Shown here piece by piece: positions 13,436 through 21,494 of a stretch of DNA of 32,777 nucleotides. Numbering within the stretch: position 1 is the first letter of the stretch; each line of letters begins with the position of its first letter. A program made the translations under genes and the position numbers. The notes below the pieces were generated by a model. The model searched no databases. It saw nothing but the letters and a program-made list of their open reading frames with translations, and was not told where the DNA came from. Source of the DNA: an uncultured Lachnospiraceae bacterium (GTDB lineage Bacteria; Bacillota; Clostridia; Lachnospirales; Lachnospiraceae); contig CAKNMY010000020.1 in the NCBI GenBank assembly GCA_930989745.1, positions 1 to 32,777 of the forward strand. Reading direction: 5' to 3'.

Positions 13436-15241
13436 TCATACAAGCCACAGATATTCATACGGACCAAGGACAATGGGTTCCCAGAGCCGCACGGCTTTAC
13501 CCTGAATCAGATCATGCAGCTCCTGAGGCAGACCAAACCAGTTGACGCGGCTGCAGTCTACCGTCTGTTCACGTTCAGAGAAATTGGCGAGAACGAGCAT
13601 CCGATTCTCCTTGTGAAAGCCGAAGACTGCCTGATTCCCGGTATCCACGGGAGTGGACGGCAGTGTAGACGAAAAGACGTCATGCGTTTTGCGGATACGG
13701 ATCATCTCCTGAATTCGGGTGAAGATGATGCCCTCCGCCGTGCCCTGATCGTGGCGGCGGGAAGCGCGCTCCCAGTCCATCGGACCACGGTGAAGCCAGC
13801 GGGAATCCCCCGCTTCGTCAGGATTTTTCTTATAATCCCAGTAATTTAAAGCGCCGATCTCATCCCCGCTGTAGAGCAGGGGAATTCCGGTATAGGAGAT
13901 GATAATGCTGTTGAGCAGAAGAATCCTCTTTACAGACAGCTCCAGCTTATACCGGTCTTTTTCCTGTACAGCTTCCTCCAAACCGCACATAGATGCCATG
14001 GTACCGCTGTTGCGCGCATCCAGAGTTACAGGATTAAATTCATACAGCTCACCGCGTGAAAAGCTGCCGGGAAACTTGCCCTCCATAAACTGAATGATGA
14101 ACTGTTTGTGAAGGAATGGATCCATGCCCAGATCCCGAATGATCTGTTCCTCAAAGCCCCATCCGATATCATCGTGGCAGCGGGCATAGTTGATCCATAC
14201 ACCGTCTCGCGGAGTACCATAGTCAATGGAGAGGGAACGCTCCATCAGCCTCACATCGCGGGTGGCAAGAGAGTTCCAGAGCAGAACCATCAGGGATGCG
14301 TTGTACATGATATGGCATTCCTTTTCTTCCGGGGTGCCGAAGTACTTTACGATTTCATGAGGCTCTACAATGGCTTCACCAAGAAAAATGACGGAAGGGC
14401 AGACCTCCTCAATGATCAGCTCATACATTTTCAGCAGCGTATGAACCTGGGGCAGATTCATGCAGCGCGTCCCCAATTCTTTCCACATATAAGGAATCGC
14501 GTCCAGGCGGAAGATATCAATGCCTTTGTTGGCAAGCGTCAGCAGAACTTCGGCAATCCGGTTGAAGACATTGGGGTTCTTATAATTCAGATCCCATTGA
14601 AATTCATAGAAGCGGGTCATCACATATTTTTTGATGTCTTCATAATAGGTAAAATTCTTCGGAGCCACGGATGGGAAAATCTCTGTCAGCGTCTTTTCAT
14701 ATTCCGAGGGAATACCATAGCTGTCGAACATATAATACAGATCTTCATATCCTGGTTCGTTATTTTTGGAGCGGAGCGCCCATTCGTGTTCCTTTGCGGT
14801 GTGGTTCAGAACAAAGTCAATGCAGGTGCGGATGCCCCGCTTTTTGAGTTTGGCGATTACCTGTTCAAACTGGCGGGTGGTACCGAATTTCTTATCCACA
14901 TTCAGATAGTCGGAAACGGCGTAACCGCCGTCGTTGTTGCCTTCGCGGGACTTAAGCAGCGGCATGAAGTGTACATAGCTGACGCCAAGCTCTGCCAGGT
15001 AATCAATTTTGCTCTCAAATTTTTCGAGGTTTTCGCTGAACTTGTCAAGATAGAGCATAATGCCCACCATCTTTTCAGAGAGATACCAGGAATTTCCACC
15101 CTGATCCTGCTTCTTCAGAGAAGCGCTGCGGTTTGCTTTTGCTCTGGAAATGATGGTAAGAAGCTGATCGTAAAAAAACTGGGTGGTGCCGTTTTCGCCG
15201 TACAGGCTGAAATAATAGTTGCGGAGTTTTTCCAATGACAT
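13436..15241 (-). CDS. Amylosucrase-like glucosyltransferase (GH13 subfamily 4)
   Basis: The 601-residue protein matches amylosucrase along its full length by eye. It should cleave sucrose and either build an alpha-1,4-glucan, releasing fructose, or hydrolyse it. Catalytic residues are present: nucleophile D247 in FRLDAIPYMWKELGT, acid/base E289 in GEAIVEP, and D358 in RCHDDIGWGF. The two residues that form the sucrose-pocket salt bridge in amylosucrases also appear conserved: D104 in NDGGYAVSDY and R481 in DSRWLHR. The N-terminal helical region is shorter than in Neisseria enzymes. No signal peptide is seen, so it acts in the cytosol. The ATG at 15241 is chosen over a longer frame because AAAGGAG lies upstream. 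It follows a LacI gene on the same strand but has its own promoter and operator. Confidence 0.88.
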   Translation of the reverse strand: MSLEKLRNYYFSLYGENGTTQFFYDQLLTIISRAKANRSASLKKQDQGGNSWYLSEKMVGIMLYLDKFSENLEKFESKIDYLAELGVSYVHFMPLLKSREGNNDGGYAVSDYLNVDKKFGTTRQFEQVIAKLKKRGIRTCIDFVLNHTAKEHEWALRSKNNEPGYEDLYYMFDSYGIPSEYEKTLTEIFPSVAPKNFTYYEDIKKYVMTRFYEFQWDLNYKNPNVFNRIAEVLLTLANKGIDIFRLDAIPYMWKELGTRCMNLPQVHTLLKMYELIIEEVCPSVIFLGEAIVEPHEIVKYFGTPEEKECHIMYNASLMVLLWNSLATRDVRLMERSLSIDYGTPRDGVWINYARCHDDIGWGFEEQIIRDLGMDPFLHKQFIIQFMEGKFPGSFSRGELYEFNPVTLDARNSGTMASMCGLEEAVQEKDRYKLELSVKRILLLNSIIISYTGIPLLYSGDEIGALNYWDYKKNPDEAGDSRWLHRGPMDWERASRRHDQGTAEGIIFTRIQEMIRIRKTHDVFSSTLPSTPVDTGNQAVFGFHKENRMLVLANFSEREQTVDCSRVNWFGLPQELHDLIQGKAVRLWEPIVLGPYEYLWLV

Positions 15242-15280
15242 ATGAGGGATTCTCCTTTCCGTTCTCCATACAGATTTATG

Positions 15281-15294
15281 TGGAAACCTTTCCA
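15281..15294 (-). promoter_or_regulatory. Candidate LacI-family operator at the amylosucrase start site
   Basis: TGGAAACCTTTCCA has perfect six-base arms around two central bases and resembles catabolite-responsive/LacI-type operators. It lies directly downstream of the -10 on the - strand, so a bound repressor would block initiation. A further TTTCCAC half-site lies at 15314-15320 within the spacer. The adjacent LacI gene is the likely ligand; CcpA is the alternative. Confidence 0.65.
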
Positions 15295-15301
15295 TACCGC
15301 A

Positions 15302-15330
15302 AATATAACGCTCTTTCCACAGAATGTCAA
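15302..15330 (-). promoter_or_regulatory. Promoter of the amylosucrase gene
   Basis: Read on the - strand, a perfect TTGACA (15330-15325) is followed by 17 bases and TATATT (15307-15302). Predicted initiation near 15295 lies at the edge of the operator. Confidence 0.85.
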
Positions 15331-15370
15331 TAGAAAACAGAAAAAAGAAATTGCTGCCGAAAGAGACAGA

Positions 15371-16354
15371 TTAAGGGCAGGTAGCCCCAGGGAGCCAGGA
15401 CACAGGACAGGCTGAGAACTCTGGGACGGGAAGATTCTGTATGCGGGACAGAAGAGCGCTGACAGCGGATTTGGCAAGAACCGGGATATCCTGTGTGATG
15501 CAGGAGAGAACGGGGGACGAGAGGCGCGCAGTGTCCGTGCCGTCATAGGCGATAAGCCGGATTTCTTCCGGAACTTTTCTGCTGCGCTGCAGAGCTTCGC
15601 GCAGAAAATGCATGGCGAGGCAGTCTGAGGCAAGAATCCCGTCTGCGTCAGGGTGGGCATCCAGAGACCGCTGCGCCGTTTGGCGGTAATACTCAAAATC
15701 CCAGCGATTCCAGTCCGTAAAGCAGATCAGAGAGGCGATCCCTTCTGCAAGCAGAGCTTCCCTGCAGGAGAGATGGGCCTCTTCTACAGCCAGATGTCCG
15801 TTTTGTACATCGCTTCCGCAGATCTGAAGGACCTTTTTGCATCCTGCGGCAGCAAAATGTTCCGCTGCGAGCAGGCCGCCACGGCAGTGGTCTGAAGAAA
15901 TCAGCGGGATTCCATCTCCAAGGCTGCGGTCCAGAGAGACAATGGGCTTGCAGCTCTTTTGGTAAGCCGCGTCATTAAAGGAATGGGTTGCAGTGATAAT
16001 GCCGTCGACAAGATTGCTCTCCAGCATATCCAGATAGTCCTGTTCGCTGTTCGCCGGGTGAACCGTACAGCAGACCAGCGTTTTATATCCCTGCTCAAGA
16101 AGAAAGCGTTCTACAGCCTGCGTGAATTCTGCAAAGAAGGGGTTAGCGAGAGTGGGAACCATCACGGCTATAATGCCGGAACGGTTGCGAAGCAGATTGC
16201 GTGCCAGAACACTTGGCGTATAGTTCAGCTGACGAGCTGCCTCCTCAATTTTTCTTTTTGTCTCAGGGGCCACATATCCGGAGCCGTTCAGGGCACGGGA
16301 TGCAGTTGCGATTCCCACACCCGCACGGCGTGCCACGTCTTTGATGTTAGTCAT
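15371..16354 (-). CDS. LacI-family transcriptional regulator
   Basis: The protein has 327 residues, a typical LacI/GalR length. Residues 1-50 hold the DNA-binding domain with the NIKDVARRAGVGIATASRALNG helix-turn-helix and the LNYTPSVLARNL hinge helix. The rest is a periplasmic-binding-protein-like effector domain, with FFAEFTQAVE, SSDHCRGGLLAAEHF and a C-terminal AYDGTDTARL segment followed by ITQD. The effector is not identifiable, although the neighbouring amylosucrase suggests sucrose or a related sugar. It ends 129 bases before the amylosucrase start on the same strand and is divergent from the binding-protein/YesMN operon. Confidence 0.95.
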   Translation of the reverse strand: MTNIKDVARRAGVGIATASRALNGSGYVAPETKRKIEEAARQLNYTPSVLARNLLRNRSGIIAVMVPTLANPFFAEFTQAVERFLLEQGYKTLVCCTVHPANSEQDYLDMLESNLVDGIITATHSFNDAAYQKSCKPIVSLDRSLGDGIPLISSDHCRGGLLAAEHFAAAGCKKVLQICGSDVQNGHLAVEEAHLSCREALLAEGIASLICFTDWNRWDFEYYRQTAQRSLDAHPDADGILASDCLAMHFLREALQRSRKVPEEIRLIAYDGTDTARLSSPVLSCITQDIPVLAKSAVSALLSRIQNLPVPEFSACPVSWLPGATCP

Positions 16355-16454
16355 TTCAAAACCTCGTCTCTTAATATTGGGATGAACAGATCAGTCCCTG
16401 CTTTCCTGCAAAGTGTGCTGCTGGACAGATGGCTGAACTGTAACATTTGTAGTA

Positions 16455-16483
16455 ATCATACAGTCTTTTTCTGAAAAATTCAA
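16455..16483 (-). promoter_or_regulatory. Promoter of the LacI-family gene
   Basis: On the - strand TTGAAT (16483-16478), 17 bases and TATGAT (16460-16455) give a good sigma-A match, with a leader of about 94 bases. A TGAA-AAA-TTCA dyad at 16472-16482 overlaps its -35. Confidence 0.7.
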
Positions 16484-16508
16484 CAAAAATAAAAAGAATA
16501 TCTATACG
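16479..16508 (+). promoter_or_regulatory. Weak candidate promoter for the binding-protein/YesMN operon
   Basis: TTCAAC (16479-16484) and TATACG (16503-16508) are 18 bases apart. The -35 shares bases with the divergent LacI promoter, so the two would compete or be co-regulated. The match is poor, as expected of an activator-dependent promoter. Confidence 0.3.
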
Positions 16509-16580
16509 ATTTTATTCAAAGGTGATAAAATGAAAACAAAATAGCCTGATGGGAACGAGAGAGCGGAGGAGATTGAAACG

Positions 16581-17861
16581 ATGAGAGAAAAATATCTGGC
16601 AGCTGCGATGGCGGCACTTTTTTGTCTTGGCGGATTTCTGTGCGGCTGTCAGGGACGGGAAAAAGTGGGAGAGGAGCAGAAAGTGCACCTCGAGCTTATG
16701 GTGCGCAAGAGAGAGGATATGGAGAGTATGCGGCTGCTGACCGAGGCTTTTCACCAGGCGCAGGATGAGATCGAGGTTGAGCTTAATTTCGCTCCGAATG
16801 TGGATACGGTGCTGAAGATTCGGGCTGTGGAGGGTACTCTTCCTGATCTGATCCAGGTAAATGGACTGCAGGCGAGGGAGTGTATGGAATTTGTACAGGG
16901 GGGATATTTCCTCGATCTGACTGGAGAGCCGTGTATGGAGCGGGTGCGTGAAGAGCTGTTTCCATATATCAGATACGATGGAAAACTTCCGTTCTTTCCA
17001 ATGACCATGAGCTATGAAGGGATTTATGTCAATGAGGAGCTCATGGAAAAGGGGGGATACGAGATTCCCCAAACGTACGAGGAACTGATCAGCACAGCGC
17101 AGGATATCCGGGACAGCGGGCAGACAGCATTTCTTTTTTCAGACAAGGAAAGCTGGTCGGCACGCATGTGCTGGGAAAATATAGAGACTGCAGTGAGAGG
17201 AAGCAGTGCAGATTTATGGGAAAAAGTAGCAAAGGGAGAAGCGTCTTTTGAGACAGATGCGGTAACGATGAAAAGCCTGGAAAGGTTCAGAGAGATCCGG
17301 GAATTCGGGCAGCCGGACGCGATGCAGACAGGATATGATGAAGCAGTCAGTGCGTACGCCCGGGAAGAAGCGTATTTTTTTGTGCAGGGGAGCTGGAGTT
17401 ATCAGGCGCTGATGCAGAAGAATGCATCTCTGCAGCTGCAGCTGATCCCATTCCCGACCGCTGCTGGTGAGGAGCGGCATGTCATGTTTTGGGTGGACTC
17501 CAATCTGGCAGTGTCTTCCCAGAGCAAACATCCCAAGGAGGCTTTGCAGTTTCTGGAATTTTTATCTCAGCCGGAGAATCTGGAGATTTATGCGAACGCA
17601 CAGCACACCTTTGGCTGTGTCTGGGGAATGGAAAACTCTGTTCCTTATGCGGACGAGGTGCGCAGGCTGTCAAAGCAGGGAAAACTCGTGTATGAATCTA
17701 TTGGGCTGCCGGAAGAAGTCAGCCGATTCAGGGACGAAACGATATCTGAGATTCTGACTGATCCCTCAGATGCAGCGCGGCAGAAATATCTGGAAGCTTA
17801 TACAAAGAAACTGCGCGAGTACGGAGAAGAGTATCTGGAAATGGAGGGCAGAATGGGATGA
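16581..17861 (+). CDS. Extracellular solute-binding lipoprotein (family 1), linked to the sensor kinase
   Basis: This 426-residue protein is a CUT1-type sugar-binding lipoprotein. The signal peptide ends in a slightly atypical lipobox L20-C-G-C23. The mature part has a typical binding-protein layout, with YEGIYVNEELMEKGGYEIPQTYEELI near residues 140-170, a SWSYQALM motif and VDSNLAVSSQSKHPKEALQFLEFL near 295-320. The substrate is unknown. It overlaps the downstream histidine kinase gene by four bases (ATGA), whereas no permease follows, so it may serve as the ligand-sensing partner of the kinase rather than feeding an importer. GGAGGAG precedes the start. Confidence 0.9.
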   Translation: MREKYLAAAMAALFCLGGFLCGCQGREKVGEEQKVHLELMVRKREDMESMRLLTEAFHQAQDEIEVELNFAPNVDTVLKIRAVEGTLPDLIQVNGLQARECMEFVQGGYFLDLTGEPCMERVREELFPYIRYDGKLPFFPMTMSYEGIYVNEELMEKGGYEIPQTYEELISTAQDIRDSGQTAFLFSDKESWSARMCWENIETAVRGSSADLWEKVAKGEASFETDAVTMKSLERFREIREFGQPDAMQTGYDEAVSAYAREEAYFFVQGSWSYQALMQKNASLQLQLIPFPTAAGEERHVMFWVDSNLAVSSQSKHPKEALQFLEFLSQPENLEIYANAQHTFGCVWGMENSVPYADEVRRLSKQGKLVYESIGLPEEVSRFRDETISEILTDPSDAARQKYLEAYTKKLREYGEEYLEMEGRMG

Positions 17862-19696
17862 GGGAAAAGATAAAAAAGCTGCCGTATAAGAAAAAGATAT
17901 TCTATTCCTATCTTTTGCTCGTGGCCTTTTTTGCGGCAGGGACAGTGGCTTATGTGGCGCAGCAGGTTTCCGAGAGGGCGCAGAGGAGTGCGGAATATAT
18001 GAATCAGTCGAACAGCCAGCTCCAGCTGGCGCTTGAAATGATAGAGGAAAACGCTGACCGCCTGAAGTATCTGCATTTTTCTGATGATGAGATGTATTCC
18101 ATATTGGTGCGCAGGAAGGAAAATTTTACGGATCAGGAATTGGCGGAAGCTGATGCTTATATGCAGAAATGCCTTGCTCAGGAGACAGATTTGGATAACT
18201 ACATTCTGCGAGCCACGATAAAGACTGCGGACGGTCGGATTTACCAAAGTCTTGTGGGAGAGCAGGACAACTATCTTCAGAGAATGGAAAGCATTGCCTT
18301 CGGCGAAGAGTGGAAAGAGAAGAACCGTGAACTGTATACAGGGGTCTACTCGGCGGAGATCAATATGATTCCATACAGTCTGGTGACAATTATCACACCC
18401 ATTTATGATATCGCGGATGATGAGCCGCTGGGAATGCTGTATATAGACTGGGATTTTGGAAGAATGAAGGAGCGCCTGGACAGTATTCAAAAAAGCGGAA
18501 ACTCTGTTTCGCAGTTTGCCATCCTTAGTGAGACGGAAGTGATGTATCACAGCGCGGATAACGGAGAAGAGAATTATCCTCTGAAGCTGGATGCTTCAGA
18601 ACTGTATCCGCAGCTCGCGCAGATGACGGAGACGGGACAAAAGGAGAGAAATCTGGAAATTGCGGAGAGGGGCTGTATGGTCTGTGCGGCATACGACGGG
18701 AAGACGGGATGGATTTTGATGCAGTATGAAGAGACAGCGGCGCTGATTAGTGAAATTCTGCCGGATATGGTAAAACTGGCCGGACTTTCGATTCTCGCGC
18801 TCACGGCAATGTTCGCAATCAGCATCTGTTTTGCTGGAAATGTCAGTCGGCCGGTACAGCTGCTTTCCAGCGTTATGGGGCAGATGGGAAATAAGAATGA
18901 CCAGGAGGTGGCTCTGATTGACGAGCGGGAAAATATCTGGGAGGATGAGATGGGAATGCTGATTTCAAGCTATAATGCTATGGCGAAGCGGATTAATGAA
19001 AATATTATCCAAAGCTATGTGGCAGAGCTTAATCAGAAGCGTACAGAGCTGAAAATGCTGCAGTTTCAGATTAATCCCCACTTTCTATATAATGCTCTTA
19101 ATACGATAAGCTCCATCGCAATCCTGGAGAATGTGGAATATATTCCGGAAATTGCGAACAGCCTTTCGGATATGTTCCGGTATAATATCAAGGGCAGGAA
19201 TATAGTGACCGTCGGGGAAGAGTTAGAGCAGCTGAAAAACTATCTGAAAATTCAAAGCATTCGTTTTCCGGACAGATTTCAGATTGAGATTGATATTCCG
19301 CAGGAATTGTTGGGCTGCGCCATTATCAAGTTCGTGCTGCAGCCGGTGGTTGAGAATTCTATTCATCACGGTTTTGTTAAAAAGCGCAGAAAAGATCGCC
19401 TGAAGATCTTGGCTCACAGGGAAGATGAGGCGCTGCTGCTTACTGTAGAGGATGACGGTGTGGGAATAGAACCGGAGCAGGTCAAGAGAATGAATAAGCG
19501 GTTTGAACAGGAGAACACAGCGGATACTCTGGGAGAAGATGCCAAGAGTATCGGGCTTTCCAATGTAAATGCAAGGCTGAGAAATTATTATGGAGCAGCA
19601 GGCGGCATCCGGGTGGAGAGCCGTCTGGGAGAATATACAAGGATTATTTTAAAGTTATGCGCAGAACAGGGGGAAACAAGCGAATTAATCGTTTGA
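17858..19696 (+). CDS. Sensor histidine kinase, YesM type
   Basis: This 612-residue membrane kinase has one transmembrane helix at about 15-36, an extracytoplasmic sensor region of about 265 residues, a second helix at about 303-327, and a HAMP-like segment (NVSRPVQLLSSVMGQM). The His_kinase motif LQFQINPHFLYNALNTIS carries phosphoacceptor H408 and is followed by an HATPase domain with VENSIHHG, DDGVGIE and a GLSNVNARLRNYYG motif. This LytS/YesM layout pairs with AraC-type response regulators that control polysaccharide or sugar uptake. It is translationally coupled to the upstream binding lipoprotein and is followed 10 bases later by its regulator. Confidence 0.95.
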   Translation: MREKIKKLPYKKKIFYSYLLLVAFFAAGTVAYVAQQVSERAQRSAEYMNQSNSQLQLALEMIEENADRLKYLHFSDDEMYSILVRRKENFTDQELAEADAYMQKCLAQETDLDNYILRATIKTADGRIYQSLVGEQDNYLQRMESIAFGEEWKEKNRELYTGVYSAEINMIPYSLVTIITPIYDIADDEPLGMLYIDWDFGRMKERLDSIQKSGNSVSQFAILSETEVMYHSADNGEENYPLKLDASELYPQLAQMTETGQKERNLEIAERGCMVCAAYDGKTGWILMQYEETAALISEILPDMVKLAGLSILALTAMFAISICFAGNVSRPVQLLSSVMGQMGNKNDQEVALIDERENIWEDEMGMLISSYNAMAKRINENIIQSYVAELNQKRTELKMLQFQINPHFLYNALNTISSIAILENVEYIPEIANSLSDMFRYNIKGRNIVTVGEELEQLKNYLKIQSIRFPDRFQIEIDIPQELLGCAIIKFVLQPVVENSIHHGFVKKRRKDRLKILAHREDEALLLTVEDDGVGIEPEQVKRMNKRFEQENTADTLGEDAKSIGLSNVNARLRNYYGAAGGIRVESRLGEYTRIILKLCAEQGETSELIV

Positions 19697-19706
19697 GGTG
19701 AGATGT

Positions 19707-21269
19707 ATGAGAATTATTGTTGCAGACGATGAGATTTTTGCCAGAAAGGCAATTGTGAAGATGCTCAGAGAGGTGGAGCCGGAAGCCGAGATATGCCTGG
19801 AGGCGGAAACGGGACAGGAGATCCTGGATTATATGAAGGATCACTCTGCGGATCTGATTCTGACAGATATCCGCATGCCTGAGAAGGATGGCCTGGAGGT
19901 GGCCGAATACATACAGAAAACACATGGTGAGGCAAATGTCGCCATTATCAGCGGGTATGCGGATTTTGCTTATGCTTCGGCGGCAATCCGCTTTGGCGTG
20001 AAGGACTATTTGACAAAACCGGTGCGAAGGGAAGAACTGGAGGAAATGCTCGGACGCATCAAGAACCAACATGCCAGAAAGAGGCAGGCTGTGGAACGGG
20101 AGGTAGAGAGCAGGATAGAACGTGCCGGTATGCATTATATGGATCCGGAAAGGGTTTTCCGGCAGGAGGGGCTTACAAAAATGCTTCTTGCCCCGGAAGT
20201 GCTGGAAAAGTTAAGAAGCAGCTCATGGCGGATGACAGTGATCCGTCCGCAGGAACATCTGCAGGGATGGAGCAGGGAACGCGTGGGAGAACAAATGGAA
20301 TATTTCCGCTCTCATCTGGAGCAAATGGAGGTATGGGACTATTTCTTTATCGAACGTGATGAGTTCGTGCTTTTGACAAGACCTGCGAGGGGGAGAATAG
20401 CGGAAGATTATCTGCCGCAGGCGCTGAACCGGATGCTGCAGGCACTCTTGCGGGATCGGAAGATTTGCTTTACCGCGGGGATCAGTGCTGAACACACCGG
20501 AACGGCGCTGGTGGGAGCATACAGGGAGGCTGTGCTGGCAGTATGCGGCAGGCTTTTAGGCGGAGCAGGTAAATCTTACAGCTATGATCAGAGCGGTTCC
20601 AGTGAGGCTTTTTTCGGAGAACGTGGGGAGCAGCTTTTGAAAAAAGCGCTTCTCGAAAATCGCAGGGAGGATGCAAAATCGCTGGCAGATGAAGCGTTGA
20701 ATGCGCATAAGACACAGAAGGAGGCAGATGTAAACGGAATGTTCCGTACTGTGATGAGAATGCTCGGTGTGATCGATCAGGTATTTGAGGAGAGGGAGCA
20801 GCAGGATGGCAGAGAGTACGAGGACACTGCGGCGCTTCTGTTTTCTGTCAGAGCAGATCTGTACAGTTTCCAGACAGGGAGAGAACTGCAGGAGTATCTG
20901 CATAATCTGATGGATAAGGCGGCTGGAGAGGAGAAGGAGCAAAAAGGAGACATTGTTGATCAGGTACTGGCATACGTCAGAGACAATTATCAGTATGATA
21001 TGACACTGACGGATCTGGCAAACCGGAAATTTTTTATGAACAGCAGTTATCTGAGCCGCCTGTTCAAGGCGCGTACGGGGCAGACCTTTTCTAAGTATCT
21101 GATTTCTTACCGTATGAAGAAGGCGGCAGAGCTTCTTCTGAATGAAAGTTTCCGTATCGGCGATGTGGCACAGTATGTAGGCTATAATGATACGTCCTAT
21201 TTTATTCAGACTTTTAAAAAATATTATGATATGACTCCGGAGCAGTACCGGATTGTGGAAAAAGAATGA
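19707..21269 (+). CDS. Response regulator with AraC-type DNA-binding domain, YesN type
   Basis: The protein of 520 residues begins with a receiver domain in which phosphoacceptor D54 (LTDIRMPEKDG), acidic residues D7-D8 and conserved K104 (YLTKP) are visible. A long linker of about 290 residues follows, and the C-terminal AraC helix-turn-helix domain spans about 416-518, with TLTDLANRKFFMNSSYLSRLF and the terminal GYNDTSYFIQTFKKYYDMTPEQYR-type signature. Its kinase is the preceding gene, and the neighbouring transporter genes are the obvious targets. The ATG at 19707 follows GAGGTGAG; a GTG at 19698 lies within that site and is less likely. A strong terminator ends this three-gene operon. Confidence 0.95.
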   Translation: MRIIVADDEIFARKAIVKMLREVEPEAEICLEAETGQEILDYMKDHSADLILTDIRMPEKDGLEVAEYIQKTHGEANVAIISGYADFAYASAAIRFGVKDYLTKPVRREELEEMLGRIKNQHARKRQAVEREVESRIERAGMHYMDPERVFRQEGLTKMLLAPEVLEKLRSSSWRMTVIRPQEHLQGWSRERVGEQMEYFRSHLEQMEVWDYFFIERDEFVLLTRPARGRIAEDYLPQALNRMLQALLRDRKICFTAGISAEHTGTALVGAYREAVLAVCGRLLGGAGKSYSYDQSGSSEAFFGERGEQLLKKALLENRREDAKSLADEALNAHKTQKEADVNGMFRTVMRMLGVIDQVFEEREQQDGREYEDTAALLFSVRADLYSFQTGRELQEYLHNLMDKAAGEEKEQKGDIVDQVLAYVRDNYQYDMTLTDLANRKFFMNSSYLSRLFKARTGQTFSKYLISYRMKKAAELLLNESFRIGDVAQYVGYNDTSYFIQTFKKYYDMTPEQYRIVEKE

Positions 21270-21275
21270 TAAACA

Positions 21276-21315
21276 CAGAAATGGATCGCATAGATGCGGT
21301 CCATTTCTGCGTTTT
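21276..21315 (+). terminator. Strong Rho-independent terminator after the YesN-type gene
   Basis: CAGAAATGGATCGCA pairs with TGCGGTCCATTTCTG over 15 positions (one T-G pair) around a TAGA loop, then CGTTTT follows. It separates the sensor operon from the transporter operon. Confidence 0.93.
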
Positions 21316-21382
21316 GACGAAAAGTAAAAAATATTATATCAAAGAAGAAATAAAACTTACACAAAAAAATGAGATAAAATCC

Positions 21383-21388
21383 TATAAT
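21383..21388 (+). promoter_or_regulatory. Candidate -10 element of the transporter operon
   Basis: A perfect TATAAT lies about 107 bases before the binding-protein start. The region 17 bases upstream lacks a good -35, which fits a promoter needing an activator such as the YesN-type regulator. A second option is TTGACG at 21313-21318 with TATCAA 17 bases on. Confidence 0.35.
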
Positions 21389-21494
21389 CATATCAGAAAC
21401 GAACAAAAGCGCGGCACTGTGAGAAAAATCAGAGCGCGAAAAACGGATGAAGACTTTCTTTTACGGGACGGTTTTCGCCGGGAAGGAGGCTTAT

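Noticed and set aside
14108-15238. 376-codon open frame on the + strand
   Set aside because: It is antisense to the amylosucrase-like gene, whose catalytic motifs and promoter on the - strand are convincing.
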